In this document: positions 29,333 through 37,428 of the stretch, in pieces
How positions within the stretch are numbered: the stretch's first letter is position 1
Layout: each line of letters starts with the position of its first letter
Assembly: GCA_024401435.1 (NCBI GenBank)
Contig: JAKSLB010000004.1
Coordinates: 124,001 to 188,000, forward strand
Source of the DNA: Paludibacteraceae bacterium
GTDB taxonomy: Bacteria > Bacteroidota > Bacteroidia > Bacteroidales > Paludibacteraceae
Length of the DNA: 64,000 nucleotides
Reading direction: 5' to 3'
Program-made: the position numbers and the translations under genes
The notes under the pieces: generated by a model
What the model saw: only the letters and a program-made list of their open reading frames with translations
Database searches by the model: none
Told to the model about the DNA's origin: nothing

Positions 29333-29896
29333 ATGGATAATGCATTAACATTAGAATACAAATCTCCTGATGAAGGAACGTCTGATAGACTGATACATGG
29401 CTTTTTGAACGGTAACAGTATTGCACAAAGTCACTTTAAAGAGTTTAGAAAAGAAGACGGACTTCATTACTTAGATGTCAATTACCATGAATATGAAAAA
29501 GACAGTATAGAATCAAACACTGGTGTCGGAATAAATTCATTTCTCAAAACAGAATTTATCAGACTTCCTAGAAGTAGTACATTTGATCTAAACACGACTA
29601 CAAGCTTTGCTCAAGGAAAAATAGTGTATCAGGGTGATAAAGTTGACAAGGACTCCGGTGAAAAAATTATTAACAGCACAGACCCATTGTTTAAATCTGT
29701 AATATACGAGCCAACAAAATTTATGTCTGTTAATAGAAGTCCTGTTTTCCAAGACCAAAACAGAGTCTGGTATATTGGTGTATTATACAAACCATCCGCA
29801 TATTACTGGGGTTTGTATTGTGAGTTCACCGTATCACCAACAGTTATACCGTCTTTCCGTACAAATACTTATGCTGATATGGCAATAATAAAATGA
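29333..29896 (+). CDS. Small structural-region protein, unknown
   Basis: This encodes 187 aa with AAAGGAGATTAC upstream. It is beta-rich; segments NTGVGINSFLKTEFIRLPRS and RVWYIGVLYKPSAYYWGLYC suggest a compact domain. Its last codon overlaps the start of a tiny membrane-protein ORF (ATGA). A role in the virion surface is suggested by context only. Confidence 0.55.
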   Translation: MDNALTLEYKSPDEGTSDRLIHGFLNGNSIAQSHFKEFRKEDGLHYLDVNYHEYEKDSIESNTGVGINSFLKTEFIRLPRSSTFDLNTTTSFAQGKIVYQGDKVDKDSGEKIINSTDPLFKSVIYEPTKFMSVNRSPVFQDQNRVWYIGVLYKPSAYYWGLYCEFTVSPTVIPSFRTNTYADMAIIK

Positions 29897-30027
29897 ACTC
29901 CGAGCGTGATCTGTTAGATATCATTCTAACAATTCTCAGTATCAGTATATTCTTTCTACCATCATTGCTGTTAAATCTTTATTCCAAGTCTGATCATCAC
30001 AATGATGACTACGATGATTGGACTTAA
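29893..30027 (+). CDS. Small single-pass membrane protein (44 aa)
   Basis: The start overlaps the preceding stop (ATGA), and the ORF ends at TAA 30025-30027. After a short charged start (MNSERDLLD) it has one hydrophobic segment, IILTILSISIFFLPSLLLNL, and then an acidic/His tail (SDHHNDDYDDWT). The overlap and the clear membrane helix support a real gene. It could be a small holin-like or regulatory peptide, but nothing shows which. It is the last gene before the structured segment at 30031-30343. Confidence 0.5.
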   Translation: MNSERDLLDIILTILSISIFFLPSLLLNLYSKSDHHNDDYDDWT

Positions 30028-30030
30028 AAA

Positions 30031-30343
30031 TCGAGAAAACCTCGCACGCTTAGAGGATTAAGACGGGTGGAGTCTGACCAACGAAACCCCGACTGCTCAA
30101 ACGCTGATGCGCACCAAGTGGGGTTGATAAAAACATCATTCGATGGGTGTGATGTCTCTCAAACAGCGGAGAGTTTACTGCAGACATGTGGTCAACGGAT
30201 GCAGGAACCCATCATATATTTTTCTGCTTATTTGAGACTGTGATATTTAACAGGAACGCTATTACAGTATTTCGTGTCAGAGATTCCCTGCTGTGAGTGG
30301 GACCTAAAAAAGCGGCTTTCACTGATTTTCCATTAGAAGTCAG
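30031..30343 (+). ncRNA. Candidate structured noncoding RNA with pseudoknot
   Basis: This segment of about 310 bases has no plausible gene. Helices visible by eye: CGAG 30032-30035 with CTCG 30041-30044; AACCCC 30085-30090 with GGGGTT 30120-30125; ACATCA 30133-30138 with TGATGT 30150-30155; CTCTC 30156-30160 with GAGAG 30169-30173; CTGCA 30178-30182 with TGCAG 30200-30204; TTACAG 30262-30267 with CTGTGA 30291-30296; CTGA 30322-30325 with TCAG 30340-30343. The loop GATGGGT 30142-30148 can pair with ACCCATC 30207-30213, a pseudoknot. It contains more G and C than its surroundings. No tRNA-like, tmRNA or RNase P signature was found. The last hairpin touches the next gene's ribosome binding site, so a 5'-leader regulatory role is an alternative. 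Confidence 0.55.
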
Positions 30344-30351
30344 GAGTTCCT

Positions 30352-31743
30352 ATGTTTTATGTTTATATGGAAAGGTTTTTTACAATGCAAGCTTCTATGC
30401 AATGGTACTCTAATGATATATTAGACTTATTCAAAGTTTCAGCTAATGAAGTAATCGGTCTTCTTGATCACCCAAAATGTACAAAATCATTATATGCTAT
30501 AAATAGCTATATGTTCAGCACTGATAGTGTCAGTATTCTTAAAAAAGATAGTGAAAATGCTATTTCTGGTATAGAATTTACTCCTAGTGAATTTTCTAAT
30601 TTGTTAATCAACAATATTCAACTTGATAGCTCATTGACATTAGATGATTTAAGAAACATACTGAATTCCTTAGGTATTCCATTTAAAACTAATACATTAA
30701 GTTCTGCATGTCTGCTGTATATCACCCTTACTGATAACATTCATGCTGTTTTCAGTAACTTACATGGTCTTTCATCTGGTGCTGTAGAGAAAATTTGTGT
30801 TGTAAAAAATCCTTCAGAAATAGTTGATATCAGAAGACCTAATAATATGACGAATATTATCAGGAAGCACTTTAGTAACACTGATGATGATAATAAAATT
30901 GATACAGGAACAGCATTAGCGCTCATTGCAGCTATCGGTGTTGCAGCAGCTGTTTTGTTAAGACCATCAAAAGAATATCGTACTGTTGATGATGCAATTA
31001 CAGATATGACAGGTTCCGTTAACCTTGGTTTCCCGCTCTGCAATTTAATTAATGAAATTATTGTTCTTGGTACAGGAAATGGGACATTACCCGTAGACTG
31101 TTTTTCTTCATTCATTAGAAGGGAAGTCTTAAGTGACCGGTCAATCCGTGGAGACGAAGCCTCAAAGATTCAGCATCAACTACAAGTTCGGGAAAACTGT
31201 ATTAAGATGTTAGCTAATGACATCTTCTCAAATTCCGAAGAAACTGATGTTATAGGTAAAGTGAAGTCTGTAGAAAGTTCTATGCTCTGGGGAGCTGCAA
31301 GTACAGGTTTTCTTGAAGTAGCAAACGCACTTGCTGCTGGAGGTGCTGTTGGAGCTAAAACTGCAGCTGCAGGTGGACTTACTCCTGTTAGTGTCATAGC
31401 TGGTGTAATTGTTACAATACTGGGTTTAGTCAGTACATTAGGATACAAGATTTCTGTAGACAAACTGAAAAAACGTGATTTCCTTATGAAACTCAAACAA
31501 GATTTTCTTGCTATTCAGAAAGTTGAAATGTTGATCGTTCAAGAAGTCCCTGAGTATTTCACTAAGGAAGCACATCAAAAGAGCACTGCGTATGTTTTGT
31601 GGTATGCAAACACCAAACGGAGGGACCCTGAAGAAGAAAAACAACTTGCTGAATTAAGAAAAGAAAATGAAGAGAAACGTCGTGCTCGCAAAGAGATGAA
31701 GAAAGAACAGATTGCTGAAAAGGAAAACCAGTATGCAAAATAA
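30352..31743 (+). CDS. Membrane-active virion protein candidate with internal RKHFS site
   Basis: This encodes 463 aa with AGGAG at 30342-30346. Residues 1-165 form a helical domain. Residues 166-175 read MTNIIRKHFS and are followed by an acidic NTDDDN, echoing the leader of the NFS...KYFS proteins. A hydrophobic Ala-rich segment (TALALIAAIGVAAAVLL) comes directly after. A second long hydrophobic Gly/Ala segment lies near residues 325-365, and the C-terminal 45 residues are a charged Lys/Glu helix. If cut after the FS, a mature protein with an exposed membrane segment results, like ejection proteins that form a channel for DNA. This is inference. It overlaps the next gene by 11 bases. Confidence 0.65.
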   Translation: MFYVYMERFFTMQASMQWYSNDILDLFKVSANEVIGLLDHPKCTKSLYAINSYMFSTDSVSILKKDSENAISGIEFTPSEFSNLLINNIQLDSSLTLDDLRNILNSLGIPFKTNTLSSACLLYITLTDNIHAVFSNLHGLSSGAVEKICVVKNPSEIVDIRRPNNMTNIIRKHFSNTDDDNKIDTGTALALIAAIGVAAAVLLRPSKEYRTVDDAITDMTGSVNLGFPLCNLINEIIVLGTGNGTLPVDCFSSFIRREVLSDRSIRGDEASKIQHQLQVRENCIKMLANDIFSNSEETDVIGKVKSVESSMLWGAASTGFLEVANALAAGGAVGAKTAAAGGLTPVSVIAGVIVTILGLVSTLGYKISVDKLKKRDFLMKLKQDFLAIQKVEMLIVQEVPEYFTKEAHQKSTAYVLWYANTKRRDPEEEKQLAELRKENEEKRRARKEMKKEQIAEKENQYAK

Positions 31744-33349
31744 TGAAAACAGCTCTATCAGTGACATTCTGCTGAGAATAAAAGAAAAAATATCACATCT
31801 ACCAAAACAACATCGTAGTTTGTACAATATCAGACATATGTTACAGAATGATGAAGATATTAGACATATGTTTAACCAATACAATATAGATATCAACAAT
31901 CTTGACTTTCAAAATTTTATCAACATGCAACAGCAACAAAATGATTTTTTTCACCAACAAGCTAATCTTTTTAATCAACAAGTTAATCTACAAAACCATA
32001 TGGCAATGTGTCACCTGGGATTTAGTAATCATGATTCTTATGAGGAGGGTCTTATGCAACCAACTTCTGACAATACACAATCAAAAACTTCTTACACTTA
32101 TCACAATTTCAGTGCAAAAGACTTTGTAGGTACTATCGTTAAATCAGCTGCTGGAAGTAAACTTGGTACTAAAGCAGGTGACTATCTCAAGGTTCTTAAA
32201 GAAACCTCTGCAGGAAAAGCCGCTGTAGAAAAACTTGAAGCTCTCAAAGCTTGGAAAAATAAAGTTGCTACTATCGACGAAGAACTTGCTTCACTGAATA
32301 AAGAAATCAAAGAGACTATGGATAAGATTTCTTTGCAGTCAAGCTTTACCCAAGCTGAAGCTGCCCGGTTAGAGAATAATGCTATCTACCAACAACTCAA
32401 AAAAGCTGAAGATAGCGTAGTGGGTAAGATTAGTGGTCTTGCATACGAAGCTAAAAAAGGTGGAACTAAACCTACATCAGAAATCATTGATGATATTGTT
32501 AAAACTGCACAAGAAACAGGTGTTGTTGCCCCAAAAGACGTGAGAATATTCGTTAAAAACCTTCAAAACGGTAAATATGCTGAAGCATTAACTGATGTTT
32601 CTTATGGTACAATCGACCGTGCAAAAGCTTTACTTGGAAAAAGTGATGTTGTAGCTAACAATATGAAAGCTGCTAACGAATTGAACGTAAAATTACAAGA
32701 AATGCTTCAACAGCAGACTAAACTGTTAAATGACAAACAAATTGCTGTTCGACAAATGAACAAATTTAAAGATACAGGAATTGCTCTGGGAGCAACAGCT
32801 GTTAGTGGTGGTGCTGGTTATTTAATGAGTAAGAATGCTAATCCACAAGATTCTTTAAATACTATGACTCAAAACTTCTCAATCTTTGACTGGTTTAGAT
32901 CAAAAGAGGAAAAAGCACCGAGTGTTGACACTGTAGATCAAAAAGTATTAGCAGAGAAACAGTTGAATGATTTTGCGGCATTGTCTCCGACACATAGTGC
33001 TTTGGTAAAAGTATATAAAGAAACCGAGCAATACTTACCTACATTTGGTGATGGTGATGAATATCCAAATCTAGTGTTGTTTGATGACAATACTAAAGAA
33101 GATTTTGGTGCTATTCGTCTAAACGCACAAGAAGATCTGTATGAATATGATGAATTAACAGGTACCTGGCGTATTGATAATTATGCGAGCAAAAAACTTA
33201 TACCTAATATTAAAGAACAACTGCTGAAGGATCTTGAAGAAGCGGACTACAGCAACGCTGAAACTGAACTCGGATGGAGTCACGAAGATGCTGAAGAGGT
33301 GAGAACTTATATAATTAAATTAATAGAGTCCATTCAAAACAATCTCTAA
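31733..33349 (+). CDS. Helical virion/ejection protein candidate
   Basis: This encodes 538 aa. The start at 31733 has AAAGGA 8 bases upstream and overlaps the previous gene. Residues 1-107 are rich in Gln and Asn (NMQQQQNDFFHQQ). At residue 108 an internal Met follows a strong site (AGGAGGG at 32043-32049), so a shorter 431 aa product may also be made; near its start it carries YHNFSAKDFVGTIVKSA. The rest is long helix, including coiled coil near residues 300-345, followed by a Gly/Ala segment and an acidic C-terminus. Proteins of this shape are common inner-head or ejection proteins. Function not proven. Confidence 0.6.
   Translation: MQNNENSSISDILLRIKEKISHLPKQHRSLYNIRHMLQNDEDIRHMFNQYNIDINNLDFQNFINMQQQQNDFFHQQANLFNQQVNLQNHMAMCHLGFSNHDSYEEGLMQPTSDNTQSKTSYTYHNFSAKDFVGTIVKSAAGSKLGTKAGDYLKVLKETSAGKAAVEKLEALKAWKNKVATIDEELASLNKEIKETMDKISLQSSFTQAEAARLENNAIYQQLKKAEDSVVGKISGLAYEAKKGGTKPTSEIIDDIVKTAQETGVVAPKDVRIFVKNLQNGKYAEALTDVSYGTIDRAKALLGKSDVVANNMKAANELNVKLQEMLQQQTKLLNDKQIAVRQMNKFKDTGIALGATAVSGGAGYLMSKNANPQDSLNTMTQNFSIFDWFRSKEEKAPSVDTVDQKVLAEKQLNDFAALSPTHSALVKVYKETEQYLPTFGDGDEYPNLVLFDDNTKEDFGAIRLNAQEDLYEYDELTGTWRIDNYASKKLIPNIKEQLLKDLEEADYSNAETELGWSHEDAEEVRTYIIKLIESIQNNL
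32043..32056 (+). promoter_or_regulatory. Internal ribosome binding site with in-frame ATG 32054
   Basis: AGGAGGG at 32043-32049 precedes an ATG at 32054 that is in frame with the larger gene starting at 31733. The spacing (4 bases) and strength are as good as those of real starts here, so a second, shorter product is plausible. Confidence 0.45.
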
Positions 33350-33375
33350 TAATTATTTACTTTACAGTAAAATAC

Positions 33376-33419
33376 TGTGGGTCTATTGGTGTACATATTT
33401 TTACATTAATAGACCCACA
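33376..33419. other. 12-bp inverted repeat in a gene-free gap
   Basis: TGTGGGTCTATT at 33376-33387 pairs perfectly with AATAGACCCACA at 33408-33419, with a 20-base loop. It lies between genes at 33349 and 33457. No T-run follows, so it may be a factor-dependent terminator, an RNA processing site or a protein-binding site. It is the only notable item in this gap. Confidence 0.6.
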
Positions 33420-33456
33420 AACTATTCTCTAAGAAAATTAAAAAGGAAAACTTAAG

Positions 33457-34326
33457 ATGAATGCACAACTGTTTAATTTCAGCAGAGCTGTCAAAAGATA
33501 TTTTAGTGATGAAATCAATACAAGCTCTATCGACAGCACTAAGTACCCATTTCCTGAAAATGTAGATATTTATAAAATTTCTACACAAATCCCACAAGAT
33601 CTACCACTACCTTTATATTGCTATGATGAAGATAAATTAGGGTTTTCTGTAGATGATATTATCTGTATCTACAATAACTTGCCAAGAAATTACTTGAGTG
33701 AGATTCATTACAGAGATCCACAGAAGTATTGGCAGGAATTAGGCCGTTTATCTGAGACCATTCAAAGCGATAAAGACAAATCTGACATTGCAACTGCTAT
33801 ACTTAAGTTTAATGATTTGTTAACTAATGATTGTGACAAATATTTTAATACACCGAGTGACTCAAACGATCTTGAACCACGTGAGTGTCTTTCAAAAGAA
33901 ACAATCAGAACTTACAATGTTTTAGCTGACAAAATTAGACATAATGCTGGAGCAGACAATTTTGTATTTACGCCTTTCGGTATGGAAACAAAGATTGGTA
34001 ATCTAACTATAGAATTACGGACATACAATAAACAAGCATCATTCACTGATATGTACAACCTGTATAAAAAGATTGACCCTGAGGCTTTAATAAAATTAGG
34101 TAAATGGGTAATTATGGATGACAATGGTGCATTGTTAAAGAAAACACACCCAGAAATTGATATTAAATCAGTATTGAATTCTGCTACCTGTGATCACATT
34201 ATAATCTATAGTACAGGAGAGCTAGATATTCTATACCACGTAAATGGTGGTCAAGACGAATGTATTATGAGTGTTGGCTATGATATTAATACTCGAAAAT
34301 TTCATGGTTATAACATTGAAGATTAA
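33457..34326 (+). CDS. Protein with NFS...RYFS leader
   Basis: This encodes 289 aa. The start is preceded by AAAAGGAAAA. It opens with AQLFNFSRAVKRYFSDEINT, almost the same as the leader at 28297. The body is helix-rich; VDDIICIYNNLPRNYLSEIH and DKIRHNAGADNFVFTPFGME are notable, and the end is a beta hairpin region. It does not resemble the body of the other leader proteins. No enzymatic motif is obvious. As a member of the leader family it may be virion cargo, but the function is unknown. Confidence 0.7.
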   Translation: MNAQLFNFSRAVKRYFSDEINTSSIDSTKYPFPENVDIYKISTQIPQDLPLPLYCYDEDKLGFSVDDIICIYNNLPRNYLSEIHYRDPQKYWQELGRLSETIQSDKDKSDIATAILKFNDLLTNDCDKYFNTPSDSNDLEPRECLSKETIRTYNVLADKIRHNAGADNFVFTPFGMETKIGNLTIELRTYNKQASFTDMYNLYKKIDPEALIKLGKWVIMDDNGALLKKTHPEIDIKSVLNSATCDHIIIYSTGELDILYHVNGGQDECIMSVGYDINTRKFHGYNIED

Positions 34327-34368
34327 CAGCTGAACAGTCAACCATCACAAGAAAGAGAAGTATCCACA

Positions 34369-35427
34369 ATGACTAAACATCTTATACGACAAGCAACACT
34401 TGCTGATTTGAACTTTGTTCTTACATGCAGTCAGTTGTTAGGTGACGAAGAACATACGATGAATCCCAAGGTTCAAAACGAGAAAGATAATCCACATGAA
34501 GCATATCTTCAAAGTGTTCTTGCAGGTGAGCAATCAGATGCTTTTGTATTAAGATGTGATCATTGTGGATGCCTCGTTGTAAATGTCAATCACAATAAGA
34601 AGACAGTATTTCTGAGTGGGTTGTATGTTTTACCACAGTTTAGAAGTCAAGGTATTGCATCTAAATTGATAGACTATGTTAAAGCATACAGAGATGAAAA
34701 CTATCCTGACTACAGTATCAGATTAAATTGCTTGAGAGAAAACAATGTCGCTCAAGCATGCTACGAACATAATGGGTTTAATATCTTCCGCAAAGACCGT
34801 TGGGGAGTTCTGTATGAATATCCTGTAAATAATAAATTGAAAAACTTTGCGCGTGTTTCCAATATTCTAATAGACCTGACTGACATGTTGTCTATCATTG
34901 ATGATATCAGTATTGGTGGTTTAGCTAAACAAGGCTATATGTATGATACTGAAGCGCCTCAAGGATCAAAGGTTTATAAGACACTCCCTAAAGGTATTGT
35001 TGAACCAGATGATGTTGTTACTCAGACACCTGCATTTACAGAGGAACATCTGTTCGGTCAATGTGATTCTATCGCTGCATTGATAGCAGTCAGATGCAAT
35101 AAGCTTGGTTGGAAACACTATGATTTTATTACAGAATGTGATAATAAGTCTCTTTGGGAAGTATCTCATTTCTTTGTAATGATTCAAACTCCATTAGGAT
35201 TCATCCGTGGTGATATGTCTGTCGAGTATATGAAAGAAAATGGATTATTTAAGTTTTCTCCAACATTAGAAGAAGCGCTGGACTTGTACTGTGACTGGGC
35301 AAAGAAAACATGGAACTGTAATGCGATCAATCTTCATCCTTATGACGCTTCTGATGAAAAATATTATGGGATGGACTTCAATACACAGATGCTTGAGATT
35401 ATCGGTGCAACAAAACAGGAGACCTGA
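34369..35427 (+). CDS. GNAT acetyltransferase fused to a transglutaminase-like domain
   Basis: This encodes 352 aa. Residues 5-150 form a GNAT N-acetyltransferase domain: the acetyl-CoA-binding stretch reads LYVLPQFRSQGIASKLIDYV (about 85-104), then NVAQACYEHNGF, the usual last motif. A linker with KLKNFARVSNILID follows, which faintly recalls the NFS leader. The C-terminal domain carries Cys232 (FGQCDS), His267 (EVSHFFV) and Asp282 (IRGDMS), with spacing and context of a transglutaminase-like Cys-His-Asp triad. Such domains act as peptidases or transamidases. The fusion may modify host proteins after infection; substrate and partner are unknown. Confidence 0.75.
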   Translation: MTKHLIRQATLADLNFVLTCSQLLGDEEHTMNPKVQNEKDNPHEAYLQSVLAGEQSDAFVLRCDHCGCLVVNVNHNKKTVFLSGLYVLPQFRSQGIASKLIDYVKAYRDENYPDYSIRLNCLRENNVAQACYEHNGFNIFRKDRWGVLYEYPVNNKLKNFARVSNILIDLTDMLSIIDDISIGGLAKQGYMYDTEAPQGSKVYKTLPKGIVEPDDVVTQTPAFTEEHLFGQCDSIAALIAVRCNKLGWKHYDFITECDNKSLWEVSHFFVMIQTPLGFIRGDMSVEYMKENGLFKFSPTLEEALDLYCDWAKKTWNCNAINLHPYDASDEKYYGMDFNTQMLEIIGATKQET

Positions 35428-35517
35428 TTTATCCTACAAAGAGCAAAATAGCATCTAGAAAGTACTTGACAAAAACTCAATAAGCAAGTACCTGTTTTTA
35501 CAGGATTGGAGGTAACT

Positions 35518-35790
35518 ATGAGTAATGTGAAAATTGGTCTAATCCCAGGTTTTTTTACACTGGCATTCAACAACATTAATTTGTACATTGCTTGTAGTCC
35601 TTTTGCTAAACGTATCTATAATGTTGTAGACTGGAATCGTGAATCAGGTGTACTGACAGTTACTATCCAAGGTATACGTGATGACCCTACTTGTACATAC
35701 GAGGAGTGCATAGATATTTACAGTGCTCTGTCGTACTTAGGGTTTCCTGAAGAAATATTTAAAGATACATGCGGATTTGAGGTTAAGTAA
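35518..35790 (+). CDS. Small protein, unknown
   Basis: This encodes 90 aa. ATG 35518 has GGAGGT a few bases upstream. It has beta-like segments GLIPGFFTLAFNNINLYIAC and VLTVTIQGIRDD, then a helix. Its stop shares a base with the start of the next gene, so the two are translated together, and a third overlaps in turn. The upstream gap 35428-35517 holds short inverted repeats (GTACTTG with CAAGTAC) that may regulate the trio. No function is recognised. Confidence 0.6.
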   Translation: MSNVKIGLIPGFFTLAFNNINLYIACSPFAKRIYNVVDWNRESGVLTVTIQGIRDDPTCTYEECIDIYSALSYLGFPEEIFKDTCGFEVK

Positions 35791-36014
35791 TGTTCGATGA
35801 ACTCATTCTAAAATCTGATATGATTATCAACGGTATAGCATTTTTCTTTGATAAAAACGATGAACGGGTTACAGGTATTAATTTAGATAATTTGAATGAG
35901 CGTTTCTGTTTCCTAACAAGTAACGGTGCATTAGTATATTCTACAATGAATCCCTCTTGTGCTAAAAGAATTGTAGATCACTTTATTGATACCTGGGAGT
36001 ACGTCTATGGTTGA
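35790..36014 (+). CDS. Small protein, unknown
   Basis: This encodes 74 aa, coupled to the previous gene by a TAATG junction and overlapping the next one by 8 bases. It has a beta hairpin-like part (INGIAFFFDKNDERVTGINL) and a C-terminal helix (AKRIVDHFIDTWEYV). No known family is evident. The three small genes at 35518-36390 look like one functional set. Confidence 0.6.
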   Translation: MFDELILKSDMIINGIAFFFDKNDERVTGINLDNLNERFCFLTSNGALVYSTMNPSCAKRIVDHFIDTWEYVYG

Positions 36015-36390
36015 TTATTGCAGGGATAAAGTCGGTAATTGTATTTTGTATTTCACATCTGAATGCATTGTTGAAGCTTTCCATGTGCATGCCAGTCATC
36101 AACCAAGTAAAAACAGATCTACTGCAGCAAAGTTCTTTGTAGGAGAAGACGGAGACACAACTGTTGAACAAACAGGTGATCTGAAAGCTGCGGAAATCGC
36201 TGCAATAAGGAAATATATCAAGAAAAACCATGTTGAAATGCATAAAACATGGAAAAGATTTGCTACCACTGACTACTACAATAACGTAGAGCAAAGAAAC
36301 AGAGTAATACGTCTTATCAGAAAACATTTTTCGTCTGAAACCGTGTTATCGAACGAACTTGGTATCCCCGTTATCCCTTTCAATTGCTAA
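36007..36390 (+). CDS. DUF4160-like small protein with C-terminal RKHFS
   Basis: This encodes 127 aa. The ATG at 36007 has GGGAG 7 bases upstream. Residues 20-85, with EAFHVHASHQPS, then AAKFFVGEDGD and a helix ending HVEMHKTWKRF, follow the layout of DUF4160 proteins: a His-rich strand, a short strand, and a helix with a conserved Trp. Those proteins are of unknown function and are often found near toxin-antitoxin-like genes. Residues 104-109 are IRKHFS, the same tail as in the leader family, followed by SSETVLSNEL. A processing site is possible but not proven. Confidence 0.6.
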   Translation: MVDYCRDKVGNCILYFTSECIVEAFHVHASHQPSKNRSTAAKFFVGEDGDTTVEQTGDLKAAEIAAIRKYIKKNHVEMHKTWKRFATTDYYNNVEQRNRVIRLIRKHFSSETVLSNELGIPVIPFNC

Positions 36391-36458
36391 AATTTTATGA
36401 TCAAATGCTCGAAAAGCCTTCTACTTTAATAGAAGAAGTGGTCAGTTGTAACCTAAAA

Positions 36459-36495
36459 TTTTATATTGTAACATAAAATGCGTTACAATATAAAA
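36459..36495. promoter_or_regulatory. 14-bp palindrome with TGTAAC half-sites
   Basis: TTTTATATTGTAAC at 36459-36472 pairs with GTTACAATATAAAA at 36482-36495. The core is TTGTAAC/GTTACAA, the same motif as in the iteron array at 43225-43860. Another TTGTAAC is at about 36446. It lies just before the ribosome binding site of the membrane-protein gene at 36514, so it may be an operator or a hairpin in its mRNA leader. Confidence 0.6.
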
Positions 36496-36513
36496 AAATA
36501 TTGGAGAACTCAC

Positions 36514-37161
36514 ATGTCAGAAGCTGTAAAAGATTTTGATGTTGTCTGTAGAAAGACAATGGGTATCCTCGGTATGTTACTTCCTATCCTCGATATCGGA
36601 TTTGGATATTTCTGGTGCAAATATGTAATGGGAATTGACATACCTAATTCTTTATTTGAATCTGTATCATCAAGTTACTATTCCCCAGGTGGAATTTTCT
36701 TCAGTGTCATCGTTGTAGCTGTCAGTATATTTCTGATTCTGTACCAAGGTTATGACATCAAAGACCGGTGGATAACAACCATCACAGGTATCTTGGGTAT
36801 TATTGTCATTTTATTTCCAACTGCATCAGGAGGTCAAGATGGAATTAATTTTCTGGGTCTTACTCCTAACATCACTCAGTGGGTGCATTATGTTACATCT
36901 ATCTGTTTCTTTATCGGACTTGCAGTTATGGAAATTTGGCAGTTCACCAAAACAGGTGATACAGAACCTACTGAGAAAAAGAAACTGAGGAATATCATTT
37001 ACAGAACATGCGGTATCGGTATGCTTGTATCAGTATTCATCACTGGTGCAATCATGTTCCTGTGGCATGTTCCTTTCGTCCTTTACGCAGGCGAAGGATT
37101 TGGACTTGAATTATTCGGTATAGCATGGTTAGTCAAAGGAAAAGCTATATTGAAAGACTGA
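36514..37161 (+). CDS. Polytopic membrane protein
   Basis: This encodes 215 aa. The start at 36514 has GGAG at 36503-36506; the frame is open upstream into the palindrome. It has six likely membrane helices. The part SSYYSPGGIFFSVIVVAVSI, then LYQGYDIKDRWITT and IVILFPTASGG, is the pattern of a bacterial integral membrane family of unknown function (short SxYY motif, then a YxGYD loop, then FPT). Such genes are common in bacteria and rare in phage tail regions, so acquisition from a host is likely. A role in envelope change or superinfection exclusion is possible but unproven. Confidence 0.7.
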   Translation: MSEAVKDFDVVCRKTMGILGMLLPILDIGFGYFWCKYVMGIDIPNSLFESVSSSYYSPGGIFFSVIVVAVSIFLILYQGYDIKDRWITTITGILGIIVILFPTASGGQDGINFLGLTPNITQWVHYVTSICFFIGLAVMEIWQFTKTGDTEPTEKKKLRNIIYRTCGIGMLVSVFITGAIMFLWHVPFVLYAGEGFGLELFGIAWLVKGKAILKD

Positions 37162-37318
37162 TTCATAAAACCTCACAGATTGTCCTATAAACGCATTTCT
37201 ATTCAATACTTATAATTTATCTAACTCATTGAAATAACTCAATATAAGAGAGCGCAGACGCGCTTAAAATGATTGTAGCAGACGCAATTATTTTAATAAT
37301 TTTTATGTCTGCAACTAT

Positions 37319-37394
37319 GCTGGTGTAGCTCAATCGGTAGAGCAGCTGATTTGTAATCAGCAGGTTGTAGGTTCAATTCCTATCACCAGCTCCA
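37319..37394 (+). tRNA. tRNA-Thr (anticodon TGT)
   Basis: All arms can be folded: acceptor GCTGGTG with CACCAGC, D-arm around GCTCAATCGGTAGAGC, anticodon arm GCTGA-TTTGTAA-TCAGC with anticodon TGT, and T-arm with GGTTCAATTCC. The CCA end is encoded (37392-37394). It reads ACA codons, common in this AT-rich genome. It stands alone in the gap 37162-37428; the other bases there show no gene. Confidence 0.95.
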
Positions 37395-37428
37395 CACAAA
37401 TTTTTATCAAAAACAGGAGACTGCAGAC

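Noticed and set aside
30031..30343. A group I intron or tmRNA
   Set aside because: No interrupted gene flanks it, and I could not find the conserved catalytic core or a tRNA-like end.
33376..33419. Rho-independent terminator at the 12-bp inverted repeat
   Set aside because: The stem is perfect but the following bases (AACTATTCTC) lack a T-run, so it is listed only as an inverted repeat.
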